64,000 nucleotides of DNA, from positions 1,178,001 through 1,242,000 of the forward strand of contig NZ_SDWT01000001.1 of the NCBI RefSeq assembly GCF_004137255.1, read 5' to 3'. Under the pieces are notes generated by a model that made no database searches, was not told the DNA's origin, and worked only from the letters and a program-made list of their open reading frames with translations. The position numbers and the translations under genes were made by a program. The stretch comes from Nocardioides oleivorans (lineage in GTDB: Bacteria > Actinomycetota > Actinomycetes > Propionibacteriales > Nocardioidaceae). Positions 18,221 to 28,548 of the stretch are shown piece by piece. Every line of letters begins with the position of its first letter. The stretch's first letter is position 1.

Positions 18221-18298
18221 CGCTGTAACGCCGGGTTGCCTGCTGTACCCACCCTGCTGCAGGGGGGTGGGTTCAGCTCTCAACCCGGCGTTACAGCG
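18221..18298. terminator. Long nested inverted repeat (18-bp arms)
   Basis: Perfect 18-bp arms at 18221-18238 and 18281-18298 enclose a second 8-bp pair ACCCACCC/GGGTGGGT (18247-18254, 18265-18272). It sits downstream of the fadJ operon and upstream of the ABC operon, so a fadJ terminator is most likely. It lacks a T-tract and is longer than a typical terminator. Confidence 0.6.
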
Positions 18299-18331
18299 CG
18301 TCGGTCGGGAGGATCGAGCAGGTTGAGAAGG

Positions 18332-20569
18332 TCAGGCCGGGAAGGAGGCGCCCGTCGCCGCGAGGTCGCGGAGGTACGCCGTCGGGCGGAAGCGGTCGCC
18401 GTAGGCGTCGGCGAGCTCATCGGCGCGCGCCAGGAAGGCGGCCAGGCCGACCGGGCCCTCGGGTCGACCGGTCTCGTCGAGCGCCTGCCAGCCGGTCATG
18501 AACTGCGCGGCGCCGCCGGTGAGGGCCGGGAAGCCGATGCCCATGATGGAGCCGATGTTGGCCGCGGCGGCCGAGGTGAGCACGCCCTCCTCGAAGCACT
18601 TCGCGGTCTCGAGCGCCTCGATGAAGAGCATCCGGTCGCGCACGTCGCGGATCGGGACCTGCACCTCGGCGACGGGGAACGTCTCCGCGAGCCCGGGCCA
18701 CAGCGTCGTACGACGTCCGGACTCGTCGTAGTCGTAGAAGCCGGCGCCCTTGAGCCGCGAGGGACGGCCGAGACCGATCATGGTCGCGATGACGTCGCCG
18801 GCCGGGTAGTCGCCGAGGTCCACACCGTCGCGGGCCGCGGCGTCCTCGGTGGCCTTACGGATCTTGGCCATCAGCTCGAGGTTGAGCTCGTCGCTGATCT
18901 GCAGCGGCCCGACCGGGAAGCCGGCCGAGGTCGCGGCCCGCTCCAGCGAGACCGGGTGCACGCCCTCGGCGAGCATCGTGAGGCCCTCGTTGATCTGGGT
19001 GCCGATGACGCGCGAGGTGTAGAAGCCGCGCGAGTCGTTGACCACGATCGGCGTCTTGCGGATCTGCTGGACGACGTCGTAGGCCTTGGCCAGGGCGAGG
19101 TCCGAGGTCTCCGCGCCGCGGATGATCTCGACGAGCGGCATCTTGTCGACGGGGCTGAAGAAGTGCAGGCCGATGAAGTCCTTCGGCCGGTCGACGCCCT
19201 CGGCCAGCTCGGTGATCGGCAGGGTCGAGGTGTTGGAGCAGAGCAGCGCGTCGGCGTTGATGTGCGGCGCCACCTCGGCGAACACCTTCGCCTTGAGCGA
19301 GGGGTCCTCGAAGACGGCCTCGATGACGAGGTCGCACCCGGCGAGGTCCTCGGGCGACCCGGTCGGCGTGATCCGGTCGAGGATCTCGTCGGCCTTGTCC
19401 TGGGTGATCCTGCCGCGCTCGACGCCCTTGGCGTTGAGCTTCTCGGTGTACGCCTTGCCGCGCTCGGCCGCCTCCAGCGAGACGTCCTTGAGGACGACCT
19501 GCATGCCGGCGCGGGCGCACGAGTAGGCGATGCCGGCGCCCATCATCCCGGCGCCGAGGACGGCGACCCGGGTGGCGGTCCAGCGCTCGATGCCCTGCGG
19601 GCGCAGCGAGCCGGAGTTGATCGCCTGGAGGTCGAAGAAGAAGGCCTGGATCATGTTCTTGGCCTGCTGGTTGACGACCAGGCTGGTGAAGTAGCGGCTC
19701 TCGATGCGCGAGGCGGTGTCGAAGTCGACCTGTGCGCCCTCGACCGCGGCGCTCATGATGGCGCGCGGCGCGGGGTAGACCGCACCCTTGGTCTGCTTGC
19801 GCAGCAGCGCCGGGAAGGCCGGCAGGAACTGCGCCAGCGCCGGGGTCCTCGGCGTGCCACCGGGCATCTTGTAGCCCGCGCGGTCCCACGGGTTCGACGC
19901 GGCGTCGGCGTCGTCGCGGTGCTCGAGGATCCAGGCCCTGGCTGCCGGCACGAGCTCCTCGCGCGTCGGTACGACGGCGTCGACGAGGCCCTTGGCCAGG
20001 GCGCCCTGCGGGTCGAACTGGGTGCCGGGCATCAGGACGTCCATCAGCGCGGACTGGAGCCCGAGCATGCGTACGACGCGGGTGACCCCGCCGCCGCCCG
20101 GCAGCAGGCCGAGCGTCGCCTCGGGCAGCCCGATCTTGACCGAGCGGTCGTCGACGGCGATGCGGTGGTTGGTCGCGAGCGCGATCTCGAGGCCGCCGCC
20201 GAGGGCGGCGCCGTTGATCGCGGCGACGACCGGGCGCGGGTACGTTTCGAGCCGGCGCAGGCTCGACTTCACGGCCTCGCCCATCGCGAAGATCTCGTCG
20301 GCGTCGTCCGGCGTCGCGGACATCATGTTCTTGAGGTTGCCGCCGGCGAAGAAGGTCTTCTTCGCGCTGGTGACCACGACCCCGACGACGTCGTCCTGCT
20401 CGTCGTGGAGGCGCTGGACGGCCGCCTCCATCGAGCGGAGGTAGAGGTCGTTCATGGTGTTCGCGCTCGCGGTCGGGTCGTCGAGCGTGAGGGTGACGAT
20501 GCCGTCGGCGTCGCGGTCGTAGCGCACGGCGCTGAGCTCGTCGGCGCGGATGGTGTCGGTGTCAGTCAT
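18332..20569 (-). CDS. fadJ: Fatty-acid beta-oxidation multifunctional protein (enoyl-CoA hydratase / 3-hydroxyacyl-CoA dehydrogenase)
   Basis: A 745-residue fusion. The N-terminal crotonase domain (to about residue 300) has FFAGGNLKNM, INGAALGGGLEIAL and GLPEATLGLLPGGGG, which includes the acid/base glutamates. The dehydrogenase domain starts at VAVLGAGMMGAGIAY near residue 337, with SNTSTLPI and GLHFFSPVDKMPLVEI around the catalytic His-Glu. A second 3-hydroxyacyl C-domain ends the protein. It hydrates enoyl-CoA and oxidises 3-hydroxyacyl-CoA with NAD+. ATG 20569 has GGAG 7 bases upstream and lies 11 bases after the thiolase stop. The two genes form a complete beta-oxidation module. Confidence 0.93.
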   Translation of the reverse strand: MTDTDTIRADELSAVRYDRDADGIVTLTLDDPTASANTMNDLYLRSMEAAVQRLHDEQDDVVGVVVTSAKKTFFAGGNLKNMMSATPDDADEIFAMGEAVKSSLRRLETYPRPVVAAINGAALGGGLEIALATNHRIAVDDRSVKIGLPEATLGLLPGGGGVTRVVRMLGLQSALMDVLMPGTQFDPQGALAKGLVDAVVPTREELVPAARAWILEHRDDADAASNPWDRAGYKMPGGTPRTPALAQFLPAFPALLRKQTKGAVYPAPRAIMSAAVEGAQVDFDTASRIESRYFTSLVVNQQAKNMIQAFFFDLQAINSGSLRPQGIERWTATRVAVLGAGMMGAGIAYSCARAGMQVVLKDVSLEAAERGKAYTEKLNAKGVERGRITQDKADEILDRITPTGSPEDLAGCDLVIEAVFEDPSLKAKVFAEVAPHINADALLCSNTSTLPITELAEGVDRPKDFIGLHFFSPVDKMPLVEIIRGAETSDLALAKAYDVVQQIRKTPIVVNDSRGFYTSRVIGTQINEGLTMLAEGVHPVSLERAATSAGFPVGPLQISDELNLELMAKIRKATEDAAARDGVDLGDYPAGDVIATMIGLGRPSRLKGAGFYDYDESGRRTTLWPGLAETFPVAEVQVPIRDVRDRMLFIEALETAKCFEEGVLTSAAAANIGSIMGIGFPALTGGAAQFMTGWQALDETGRPEGPVGLAAFLARADELADAYGDRFRPTAYLRDLAATGASFPA

Positions 20570-20580
20570 GTGCAGTCTCC

Positions 20581-21792
<1,212 letters not shown>

Positions 21793-21799
21793 GCCAGCG

Positions 21800-21827
21800 A
21801 TTGTGACACCATTACTGTCACAGTCAA
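21800..21827 (-). promoter_or_regulatory. Thiolase-fadJ promoter with overlapping 19-bp operator
   Basis: On the minus strand TTGACT (21827-21822) and CACAAT (21805-21800) are spaced by 16 bases. Between and over them lies the inverted repeat GTGACA-N7-TGTCAC (21803-21821). The start codon at 21792 is 10 bases from the box edge. The same box and the same 10-base distance occur at 40973-40991. The divergent MerR gene is the likely regulator (inference). Confidence 0.65.
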
Positions 21828-21899
21828 AGAGGTGTGGTCGGCGTCACCCCGGTTCGCGGCGTTGCGCGGGTCCGGGCACGCGGAGGAGAGGATGGTCCG

Positions 21900-22487
21900 A
21901 TGAGCGACACCGACGAGCTGCTCACCCTCGACCAGCTCACCGAGCGCACGGGCGTCAGCGCGCGCAACGTCCGCTTCTACGCCTCCCGCGGTCTCGTCCC
22001 CTCCCCCATCCGCCGCGGCCGCTCGGGCTACTACGGCCCCGACCACGTCGCCCGGCTCGAGCTCGTCCGCGAGCTCCAGGGGCACGGCTTCACGCTGTCG
22101 GCGATCGAGAAGTACGTCGAGCGCATCCCCGAGTCCGCCACCCCGTCCGACATCGCGCTGCACCTGTCGCTGCTGGCACCGGTCACGGGTGACCGCGAGG
22201 TCGACGTGCCCGGAGGCCTGTCCGGGATGGGCATCTCGCCCGAGGCCGCGAGCGCCGTCGCCGACGTGTACGCCGCCCACGGCAGGCAGGTCGCGGACGA
22301 GCTGTCGGAGATCGTGCGGACCAAGGTGTGGCCGCAGTTCCGCGAGGCCGGCTACACCGCCGAGCAGCTGCGCGAGTTCATCCACCGGCTCAAGCCGATC
22401 ACGATCGCCGGCCTGGTCACGGCCTACGAGCAGGCGATCGACGAGAGCCAGGCGTCCTACGACGGCAAGACCCTCAGGACCCGATGA
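21900..22487 (+). CDS. MerR-family transcriptional regulator
   Basis: A 195-residue regulator. The N-terminal MerR winged helix is seen as LTLDQLTERTGVSARNVRFY, then GYYGPDHVARLELVREL and an N-to-C linker helix. The C-terminal domain has no metal-binding cysteines, so a metal sensor is unlikely; it belongs with lipid- or acyl-CoA-linked MerR proteins by context. ATG 21900 follows GAGGAGAGG by 8 bases; the 22 codons upstream lie in the promoter region. It is divergent from the thiolase and overlaps the antiporter start (ATGA). Confidence 0.88.
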   Translation: MSDTDELLTLDQLTERTGVSARNVRFYASRGLVPSPIRRGRSGYYGPDHVARLELVRELQGHGFTLSAIEKYVERIPESATPSDIALHLSLLAPVTGDREVDVPGGLSGMGISPEAASAVADVYAAHGRQVADELSEIVRTKVWPQFREAGYTAEQLREFIHRLKPITIAGLVTAYEQAIDESQASYDGKTLRTR

Positions 22488-23800
22488 CGGGGCCGGCGGT
22501 CTACCTCCTCCTCGGCCTCTCCCTGCTGCTCGCGATCGTCCTTCCGCAGGTCACCCGACGCATCGCCCTGTCACCGCCGATGGTGCTCGTCGCCGTCGGC
22601 ATGCTGATCGGGCTGCTGCCGCTCACCGACGGCGTGAGCCTCGAGCCGCAGGACCACCGCGACCTCGTCACGCACGTCACCGAGTTCACCGTGCTGGTCT
22701 CCCTCATGGGCGTCGGCCTCGCCATCGACCGCACGCTCGACCTGCGCTCGTGGGGCTCGTGGCGCACCTGGTCACCGGTGTGGCGCTTGCTGCTGGTGAC
22801 GATGCCGCTCACCATCCTCGGCATGACGCTGCTCGGGTGGTGGGTGGCGGGCCTGGCTCCTGCCGTGGCCCTCCTGCTCGGCGCCGTGCTGTCGCCGACC
22901 GACCCCGTGCTCGCCTCGGACGTCCAGGTCGGCGAGCCGCTCACCGACGACATCGACGACCCCGACGACGACGACCGGCCCGAGGAGGACGACGACATCC
23001 GTTTCGCCCTCACCGCAGAGGCCGGCCTCAACGACGGCCTCGCCTTCCCGTTCGTGCACCTGGCGCTCCTCGCCATCGCCGGCGGCCTCGGGCTCGCCGA
23101 CGTGGGGGCGTGGATCGGGTGGTACGTCGTCGGCAAGATCGCCGTCGGGGTGGCGATCGGGGTGCTGGCCGGGTGGCTGCTGGGCCGCCAGGCGTTCCGC
23201 GCCCGTGCCGACACGCTCCGCCTGGCCGACCACGGTGAGCCCCTGCTCGCGCTCGCGGCGCTGCTGGCGGCGTACGGGGCCGCGGAGCTGGTGCACGGCT
23301 ACGGCTTCCTGGCGGTCTTTGCCTGCGCGATGCGGCTGCGCGCCTCGGCGCACGGGCACTCCTACCAGCGGGCGATGCACGCGGTGGTGGACCGCCTCGA
23401 ACGACTGATGACGCTCCTGGTGCTCCTCGTGCTCGGCATGGCGATGACGCGCGGGCTGCTCGAGCACCTCGACTGGCGCGGCGTGGTGCTCGCCCTCGCG
23501 CTGGTCCTCGTCGTCCGCCCGGTGACCGGCTACCTGGGCCTGCGCGTGCTCGCGCGCGACGAGCACCGGGACGGCGGCCTCGACCGTGGCGAGACGGCGG
23601 CGGTGGCGTTCTTCGGCGTCCGCGGCGTCGGCTCGCTGTTCTACCTCGCGTACGCCGCCAGCCACGAGCAGCTGCCCGACGAGCCGTGGCTGTGGTCGAC
23701 GGTCGCGTTCACCGTGATCGCATCGGTCCTGCTGCACGGCGTCACCGCCACGCCGGCGATGTCGCGGCTCGACGCCCGACGCAGGGCCTCGTCGGGATGA
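22484..23800 (+). CDS. Na+/H+ antiporter, CPA1 family
   Basis: A 438-residue membrane protein with about twelve hydrophobic segments. Family hallmarks seen are LSPTDPVLASDVQVG near residue 140 (ion-binding Asp pair region), AEAGLNDGLAFPF, and FFGVRGVGSLFYL near the C-terminus. An acidic loop very rich in Asp and Glu (around residues 155-175) lies between the first two motifs. It exchanges protons for Na+ or K+ across the inner membrane. ATG 22484 overlaps the MerR stop as ATGA, a surprising coupling of a lipid-type regulator and an antiporter. Confidence 0.88.
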   Translation: MTGPAVYLLLGLSLLLAIVLPQVTRRIALSPPMVLVAVGMLIGLLPLTDGVSLEPQDHRDLVTHVTEFTVLVSLMGVGLAIDRTLDLRSWGSWRTWSPVWRLLLVTMPLTILGMTLLGWWVAGLAPAVALLLGAVLSPTDPVLASDVQVGEPLTDDIDDPDDDDRPEEDDDIRFALTAEAGLNDGLAFPFVHLALLAIAGGLGLADVGAWIGWYVVGKIAVGVAIGVLAGWLLGRQAFRARADTLRLADHGEPLLALAALLAAYGAAELVHGYGFLAVFACAMRLRASAHGHSYQRAMHAVVDRLERLMTLLVLLVLGMAMTRGLLEHLDWRGVVLALALVLVVRPVTGYLGLRVLARDEHRDGGLDRGETAAVAFFGVRGVGSLFYLAYAASHEQLPDEPWLWSTVAFTVIASVLLHGVTATPAMSRLDARRRASSG

Positions 23801-23835
23801 GGCGACGCGTCAGGGCCTGCTGAGAGAGTGGGGGC

Positions 23836-24732
23836 ATGTCCACAGTCCTCGTCACCGGCGCCACGGGCTTCATCGGCCGCCGCCTCGTCCCCGCCCTGCT
23901 CGACGCCGGGCACGACGTCCGAGCCATGACCCGCCACCCCGAGACGTACGACGGACCGGGTGAGGCTGTCGGCGCCGACGTGATGGACGCCGACAGCCTG
24001 GTGCCCGCGCTCGAGGGCGCCGACGTCGCGATCTACCTCGTCCACTCCCTCGACGACCCCGACTTCGTGCGCAAGGACGCCGACGCGGCCCGCCACTTCA
24101 GCGCGGCCGCTGCCGCAGCCGGGGTGAAGCAGATCGTCTACATGGGAGGCCTGGGCGACGAGGACCACGACCTCTCCGACCACCTGCGCTCGCGTCGCGA
24201 GGTCGAGGAGCTGCTGGGGGGCGACGGCGTACCGGTCACCGTCCTGCGCGCGGCGATCGTCGTCGGCCACGGAGGCATCTCGTGGGAGCTCACCCGGCAG
24301 CTGGTGAAGAACCTCCCCGGCATGGTCGTGCCCAAGTGGGTCGGCACCCGGACCCAGCCGATCGCGATCGACGACGTGGTGCGCTACCTGGCCGGCGTCG
24401 TGGACCACCCGGACGCGTTGGGGCGGGTCTTCGAGATCGGCGGGCCCGACCAGCTGACCTACCGCGAGATGCTGCAGGGCGTGGCGGAGGAGATGAACGG
24501 CCGCAAGGTCCCGATCGTCGTCGTGCCGCTGCTGACCCCGGGGCTGTCCTCGCGCTGGCTCGCCCTGGTCACCGACGTCGACGTCACCACCGGCCGCAAC
24601 CTCATCGACTCCATGTCGACCGAGGTCATCGTCAAGGACACCTCGATCCGCGACGTGGTGCCGGGCGAGCCGCTGACCTACCGGGAGTCCGTGCGCCGCG
24701 CGCTCGCGGAGCGCAAGGCCTCGGGGGCCTGA
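23836..24732 (+). CDS. NAD(P)H-binding, NmrA/atypical SDR-like protein
   Basis: A 298-residue Rossmann-fold protein: nucleotide-binding TGATGFIGRRL at residues 7-17, then DVMDADSL and YLVHSL. The canonical SDR catalytic Tyr-x3-Lys is not evident, as in the atypical NmrA/complex-I-subunit-like group. It may act as an oxidoreductase, epimerase-like enzyme or redox sensor; the substrate is not visible. It stands alone on the plus strand, 35 bases after the antiporter. A short stem GACCCG/CGGGTC (24731-24753) at its end may terminate it and the convergent SDR gene. Confidence 0.8.
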   Translation: MSTVLVTGATGFIGRRLVPALLDAGHDVRAMTRHPETYDGPGEAVGADVMDADSLVPALEGADVAIYLVHSLDDPDFVRKDADAARHFSAAAAAAGVKQIVYMGGLGDEDHDLSDHLRSRREVEELLGGDGVPVTVLRAAIVVGHGGISWELTRQLVKNLPGMVVPKWVGTRTQPIAIDDVVRYLAGVVDHPDALGRVFEIGGPDQLTYREMLQGVAEEMNGRKVPIVVVPLLTPGLSSRWLALVTDVDVTTGRNLIDSMSTEVIVKDTSIRDVVPGEPLTYRESVRRALAERKASGA

Positions 24733-24757
24733 CCCGACGTACCGGTGCGGGTCGGCG

Positions 24758-25537
24758 TCAGTGCACCGAGAACCCGCCGTCGACGAAGACCGCCTGCCCG
24801 GTGACGTAGGCCGAGGCCGGGCTCGCGAGGAAGACCGCCGCTCCCGCGAAGTCCTCGGCCAGGCCGTTGCGCCCCACCATCGTGCGCGCCGCGAGCGCCG
24901 CCACCTTGTCGGGGTCGGACGACAGACGCTGGTTCAGGGGTGTCATCACGAAGCCGGGCACGAGGGTGTTGACCGTGACGCCGGAGGGTGACCACGCCTC
25001 GGCCTGCGAGCGCGCCAGCGACTCGAGCGCGCCCTTCGACACCCCGTAGGCGCCGCTCTGGACGAACGCCCGGTGCGCCTGCTGGGAGGAGATGTGGATG
25101 ATCCGCCCGAAGCCACGCTCGGCCATCCCCGGCCCGAACCGCTGGCCCAGGACGTAGGGCGCCTCGAGGTTGATCGCCATCGTGGCGTCCCAGTCGTCGT
25201 CGCCGAGCTCACCCATGGGTGGGCGGATGTTGGCGCCGGCACTGTTGACGAGGATGTCGGGCTCGCCGAAGACCCGGACTGCGTCCTCGGCGGCCGCGCG
25301 CGCCCCGGCGCGGGAGCCCAGGTCGGCGGACACCCAGGCCGCCGTGCGGCCCGCACCCGTCAACTCTTCCACGGTCTCCGCCAGCTCGTCCTCCCGGCGC
25401 GCCACCACCACGACCCGGGCGCCCGCGCCGGCGAGTGCGGACGCGATGGCGCGGCCGATGCCGGAGCTGCCACCCGTCACGACCGCGGTCCTGCCCTCGA
25501 GCGAGAACAGATCGGACAGGTAGGCGCTCGAGGTCAT
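24758..25537 (-). CDS. Short-chain dehydrogenase/reductase
   Basis: A 259-residue classical SDR: cofactor motif TGGSSGIG near residue 21, NSAGAN, catalytic Ser in HISSQQAH, Tyr and Lys in YGVSK, and the C-terminal YVTGQAVFVDGGFSVH that marks gluconate-5-dehydrogenase/3-oxoacyl-ACP-reductase-like enzymes. An Arg pair after the first helix (VVARRE) suggests NADP(H) preference. It reduces a carbonyl group; the substrate is not determined. Confidence 0.88.
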   Translation of the reverse strand: MTSSAYLSDLFSLEGRTAVVTGGSSGIGRAIASALAGAGARVVVVARREDELAETVEELTGAGRTAAWVSADLGSRAGARAAAEDAVRVFGEPDILVNSAGANIRPPMGELGDDDWDATMAINLEAPYVLGQRFGPGMAERGFGRIIHISSQQAHRAFVQSGAYGVSKGALESLARSQAEAWSPSGVTVNTLVPGFVMTPLNQRLSSDPDKVAALAARTMVGRNGLAEDFAGAAVFLASPASAYVTGQAVFVDGGFSVH

Positions 25538-25574
25538 GGCACCATCCTGCCGCTCGGCGGCACGACCGCGCAGG

Positions 25575-26261
25575 CTAGAAGATCAGCGGCAGCAGGAACA
25601 GCATCGAGAGCGACCACGTGATGTGGGTCAGGATCGGAGCCAGGATCCCGCCGCTGGCCCGCCGCTCGAGGCCGCAGACCGCGCCCAGCAGGATCGCGGC
25701 GAACCCGAGCATCACGTTGCCGGTGGCCAGCGTCGCGACGACGTAGGCGAGCGTCGTCCACAGCACCGGGTGGCGGGGGATCGCGGCATACATCGCCCCC
25801 CGGAAGAAGAGCTCCTCGGCGATGCCGTTGAAGAAGGTGATGACCGCCAGCAACGGCAGCGACCCCTCGTCGGCGTAGGCCAGGACGGAGGAGACGTAGG
25901 ACGCCAGCGGATCGATCTCGCGCACCACGAGCGCGCCGAGCACGAACACCCCGACCATCAGCAGTCCGAGCAGGATCGGCGCGACGATCGGCCGGACGAA
26001 GACCTCCCCACCACGGGCCATCCGTCCCAGGTGGAGGCGGCCCGACAGGAACGCACCGGCCGCCCAGACCCCGGCCAGCACGACCGCGGCGACGTAGAAG
26101 AGGTTCCCGCCGGGCTCGAGCCGCAGCGACCAGCCCAGCACGACCGCGCCGACGACGACCACGGCGGCCGCCACCATCTGGCGACGGCGGAAGGCCTCCG
26201 GGGTGTCGCGCTGGTCGCGCGGGACCACGTCCCACAGCGACCGGCGGATGAAGGAGCGCAT
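25575..26261 (-). CDS. CPBP-family intramembrane metalloprotease
   Basis: A 228-residue membrane protein with about six hydrophobic segments. The CPBP/Rce1-like motifs are GIAEELFFRGAMYA (the EE and R near residue 165) and the later HITWS histidine. It may process a prenylated or other membrane peptide, or act in bacteriocin self-immunity as family members do; no partner is seen nearby. ATG 26261 has AGGG 8 bases upstream; a GTG 9 bases earlier overlaps that site. Confidence 0.87.
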   Translation of the reverse strand: MRSFIRRSLWDVVPRDQRDTPEAFRRRQMVAAAVVVVGAVVLGWSLRLEPGGNLFYVAAVVLAGVWAAGAFLSGRLHLGRMARGGEVFVRPIVAPILLGLLMVGVFVLGALVVREIDPLASYVSSVLAYADEGSLPLLAVITFFNGIAEELFFRGAMYAAIPRHPVLWTTLAYVVATLATGNVMLGFAAILLGAVCGLERRASGGILAPILTHITWSLSMLFLLPLIF

Positions 26262-26282
26262 GACGACCACCCTAGGAAACCC

Positions 26283-27410
26283 TCACGCCTCGGTCGCGAT
26301 CCGGCTCAGCTGCACGACGGCGGCGCCCTGGGCGTCCTCGTCCCGGCCGGCCGCCCCCAGCAGGTCGCGCTGGACGCGTGAGCCCGTCCCGTCGGCCAGC
26401 AGGCGCGCGATCCCGCGCGAGACGTGGTCGTGGTCGCCGGCGTCCTCGAGCGCGTCGCCCACGTGCGCGAGCAGGTCGCCGAGCACGTCGGCGGCGGGGC
26501 GCGAGGTGCCGGTCGGCGGGTGCACGAGCTCGCCGGTGAGGCCGTAGCGACCGGCCCTCCACCCGGCGAGACGCACGAGCGGTGCCGGTACGTCGGCCGC
26601 GGGCACGCCCTCGGCCCACTCCCGCGCGGCCGTCTCCACGAGCGCCCGGGACAGTGCCGCCACCACGACCGCGTCGCGGACCTCGAGGCACACGTCGGCC
26701 GTGCGGATCTCCACCGTCGGGTGGAGCGCCGACAGGCGGGCGTCGGCGTAGACCATGCCCTCGTCGACGGGCACGCCGGTGGCCAGCATCGCGTCGACGT
26801 AGGCGCGGTAGGCGGCCGGCGTCCCGAGGACGGGCAGGGGGCCCGAGCTCGGCCACCGCATCTGCATCTGCCAGCGGTAGCTCTCGTAGCCGGTGTCGAC
26901 CGACTGCGACCACGGGGAGTTGGCGCTGATCGCGAGCAGCAACGGCACCCAGGTGCGGATCCGGTCGAGCACGCCGACGCCCTCGTCGTCCCCCGACAAC
27001 TCGACGTGCACGTGGCAGCCGCAGACCAGCTGCTCGGCGATCATCAGGCCGTAGCGCTGCGCCATCGCGTCGTACCGGTCGGTCCGCTCGACCCTGGTGT
27101 CACCGGCGAGCGGGGAGGTGCCGGTGGGGACGACCCGCGCGCCGACCTCGAGGGCCGACGCTCGCGCGCGTTCGCGCCAGGCCCGCAGCGCGTGGTCCAG
27201 CGCCGGCAGGGTCTCGAGGGGCGGGGTGTCGGTCTCGACCTGGGTCGTGTGCAGCTCGGGCCCGAGCGACCCACCGCGGTCGTCGCTGGGCGCGGAGCCG
27301 GCGGCGTCGCGCGCCTCGGCCGCCCGGATCACCTGGGAGGCGACGTTGCGCGGACGGCCGGTCCGCGCGTCGACGAGGAGCAGCTCCTCCTCGACCCCCA
27401 TGGTGCGCAT
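26283..27410 (-). CDS. Carboxylate-amine ligase, YbdK type (glutamate-cysteine ligase 2 family)
   Basis: A 375-residue protein of the GCS2 ATP-dependent ligase family: MGVEEELLLVD at the start, PELHTTQVET, CGCHVHVEL, SANSPW, and HPTVEIRTAD, which hold the Mg-ATP ligands. YbdK proteins have weak gamma-glutamylcysteine synthetase activity; in actinobacteria, which use mycothiol, the true product is uncertain. ATG 27410 is used because the family starts MRTMGVEEE; GGAT precedes it within a GGATCGATCC palindrome (27411-27420). Confidence 0.88.
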   Translation of the reverse strand: MRTMGVEEELLLVDARTGRPRNVASQVIRAAEARDAAGSAPSDDRGGSLGPELHTTQVETDTPPLETLPALDHALRAWRERARASALEVGARVVPTGTSPLAGDTRVERTDRYDAMAQRYGLMIAEQLVCGCHVHVELSGDDEGVGVLDRIRTWVPLLLAISANSPWSQSVDTGYESYRWQMQMRWPSSGPLPVLGTPAAYRAYVDAMLATGVPVDEGMVYADARLSALHPTVEIRTADVCLEVRDAVVVAALSRALVETAAREWAEGVPAADVPAPLVRLAGWRAGRYGLTGELVHPPTGTSRPAADVLGDLLAHVGDALEDAGDHDHVSRGIARLLADGTGSRVQRDLLGAAGRDEDAQGAAVVQLSRIATEA

Positions 27411-27471
27411 GGATCGATCCAACCACCGGCCGGCAACGCAGCGCCCCATCCCAAGGGCCGGGCGGCCCGTC

Positions 27472-28548
27472 CTAGGACGTGGCCAGGAGCTCGCGCACCC
27501 GCGGGACGACCTCGGTGCCGTAGAGCCGGATCGACTCCAGGCGCTGCTCGTGCGGGAGCGAGCCGATGGAGTACTTCAGCTGGAAGCGGGAGAGGCCGAG
27601 CGTCCTGGCCGCCCAGGCGATCTTCTGCGCGACCGTCTCCGGCGAGCCGACGAAGAGCGCGCCCTGCGGGGACGCGCCCTGCTCGAAGGCGATCCGGCTG
27701 TAGGGACCCCAGCCCCGCTCGCGCCCGATCCGGGTGACGAGCTCGGCCTGGTGCGGGTAGAGCTGCTCGCGCGCCAGCTCGTCGGTGGCGGCGACGTGGC
27801 CGGGCGAGTGCATGCCGATCGGCAGCTCCGGGACGGCGTGCTCGATCAGGGACCGGCGGTAGAGGTCGGCGAACGGCACGAACTGTGCCGGCGAGCCGCC
27901 GATGACGGCGAGCATCAGTGGCATGCCGTAGCGCGCGGCGCGGACGACGGACTGCGGGGTGCCGCCGACTCCGATCCACGCCGGAAGCCTGCCGGCCGCG
28001 GTGGTCGGGTAGACGGGCTGGTCCACGAGCGGCGTGCGGATGCTGCCCTCCCACGACACCGGCTCCTCGTCCTGGAGCGCGGCGAAGAGGTCGAGCTTCT
28101 CGGCGAAGAGCCGGTCGTAGTCGCCGAGGTCGAGCCCGAACAGGCCGAACGACTCGATGAAGGAGCCGCGGCCGAGCTGCACCTCCGCGCGTCCGTTGCT
28201 CACCGCGTCGAGGGTGGCGAAGCGCTCGTAGACCCGGATCGGGTCGTCGCTCGAGAGCACCGTGACGCCGGTGCCGAGGCGGATCCGCTCGGTCTGCCCG
28301 GCGATCGCGGCGAGCACGACGTCGGGTGCGGAGATCGCGTAGTCGGCGCGGTGGTGCTCGCCGAGGCCGATGTAGTCGACGCCCACCCGGTCCGCGAGGA
28401 CCGCCTCCGCGACGACCTCGCGCAGGGTCGCGGCGTGGTTGCCGGGCGCACCCTCGAGGGGCGCGTCGCCGAAGGTGTCGAGGCCGAGGGAGATGTGCTC
28501 GCGGGTGCCGAGCACGGAGTGGTCGAACGCGGTGTCAGAGGCGGTCAT
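27472..28548 (-). CDS. LLM-class (luciferase-like) flavin monooxygenase
   Basis: A 358-residue TIM-barrel luciferase-like monooxygenase: ISLGLDTFGD, YIGLGEHHRADYAISAPDVVLAAIA, GTGVTVLSSDDPIRVYE and GRAEVQLGRGSF are typical of the group sharing LLM oxidoreductases with reduced FMN or F420. The exact substrate and cofactor are not visible. ATG 28548 lies 14 bases inside the end of the esterase gene, so the two are cotranscribed. Confidence 0.87.
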   Translation of the reverse strand: MTASDTAFDHSVLGTREHISLGLDTFGDAPLEGAPGNHAATLREVVAEAVLADRVGVDYIGLGEHHRADYAISAPDVVLAAIAGQTERIRLGTGVTVLSSDDPIRVYERFATLDAVSNGRAEVQLGRGSFIESFGLFGLDLGDYDRLFAEKLDLFAALQDEEPVSWEGSIRTPLVDQPVYPTTAAGRLPAWIGVGGTPQSVVRAARYGMPLMLAVIGGSPAQFVPFADLYRRSLIEHAVPELPIGMHSPGHVAATDELAREQLYPHQAELVTRIGRERGWGPYSRIAFEQGASPQGALFVGSPETVAQKIAWAARTLGLSRFQLKYSIGSLPHEQRLESIRLYGTEVVPRVRELLATS

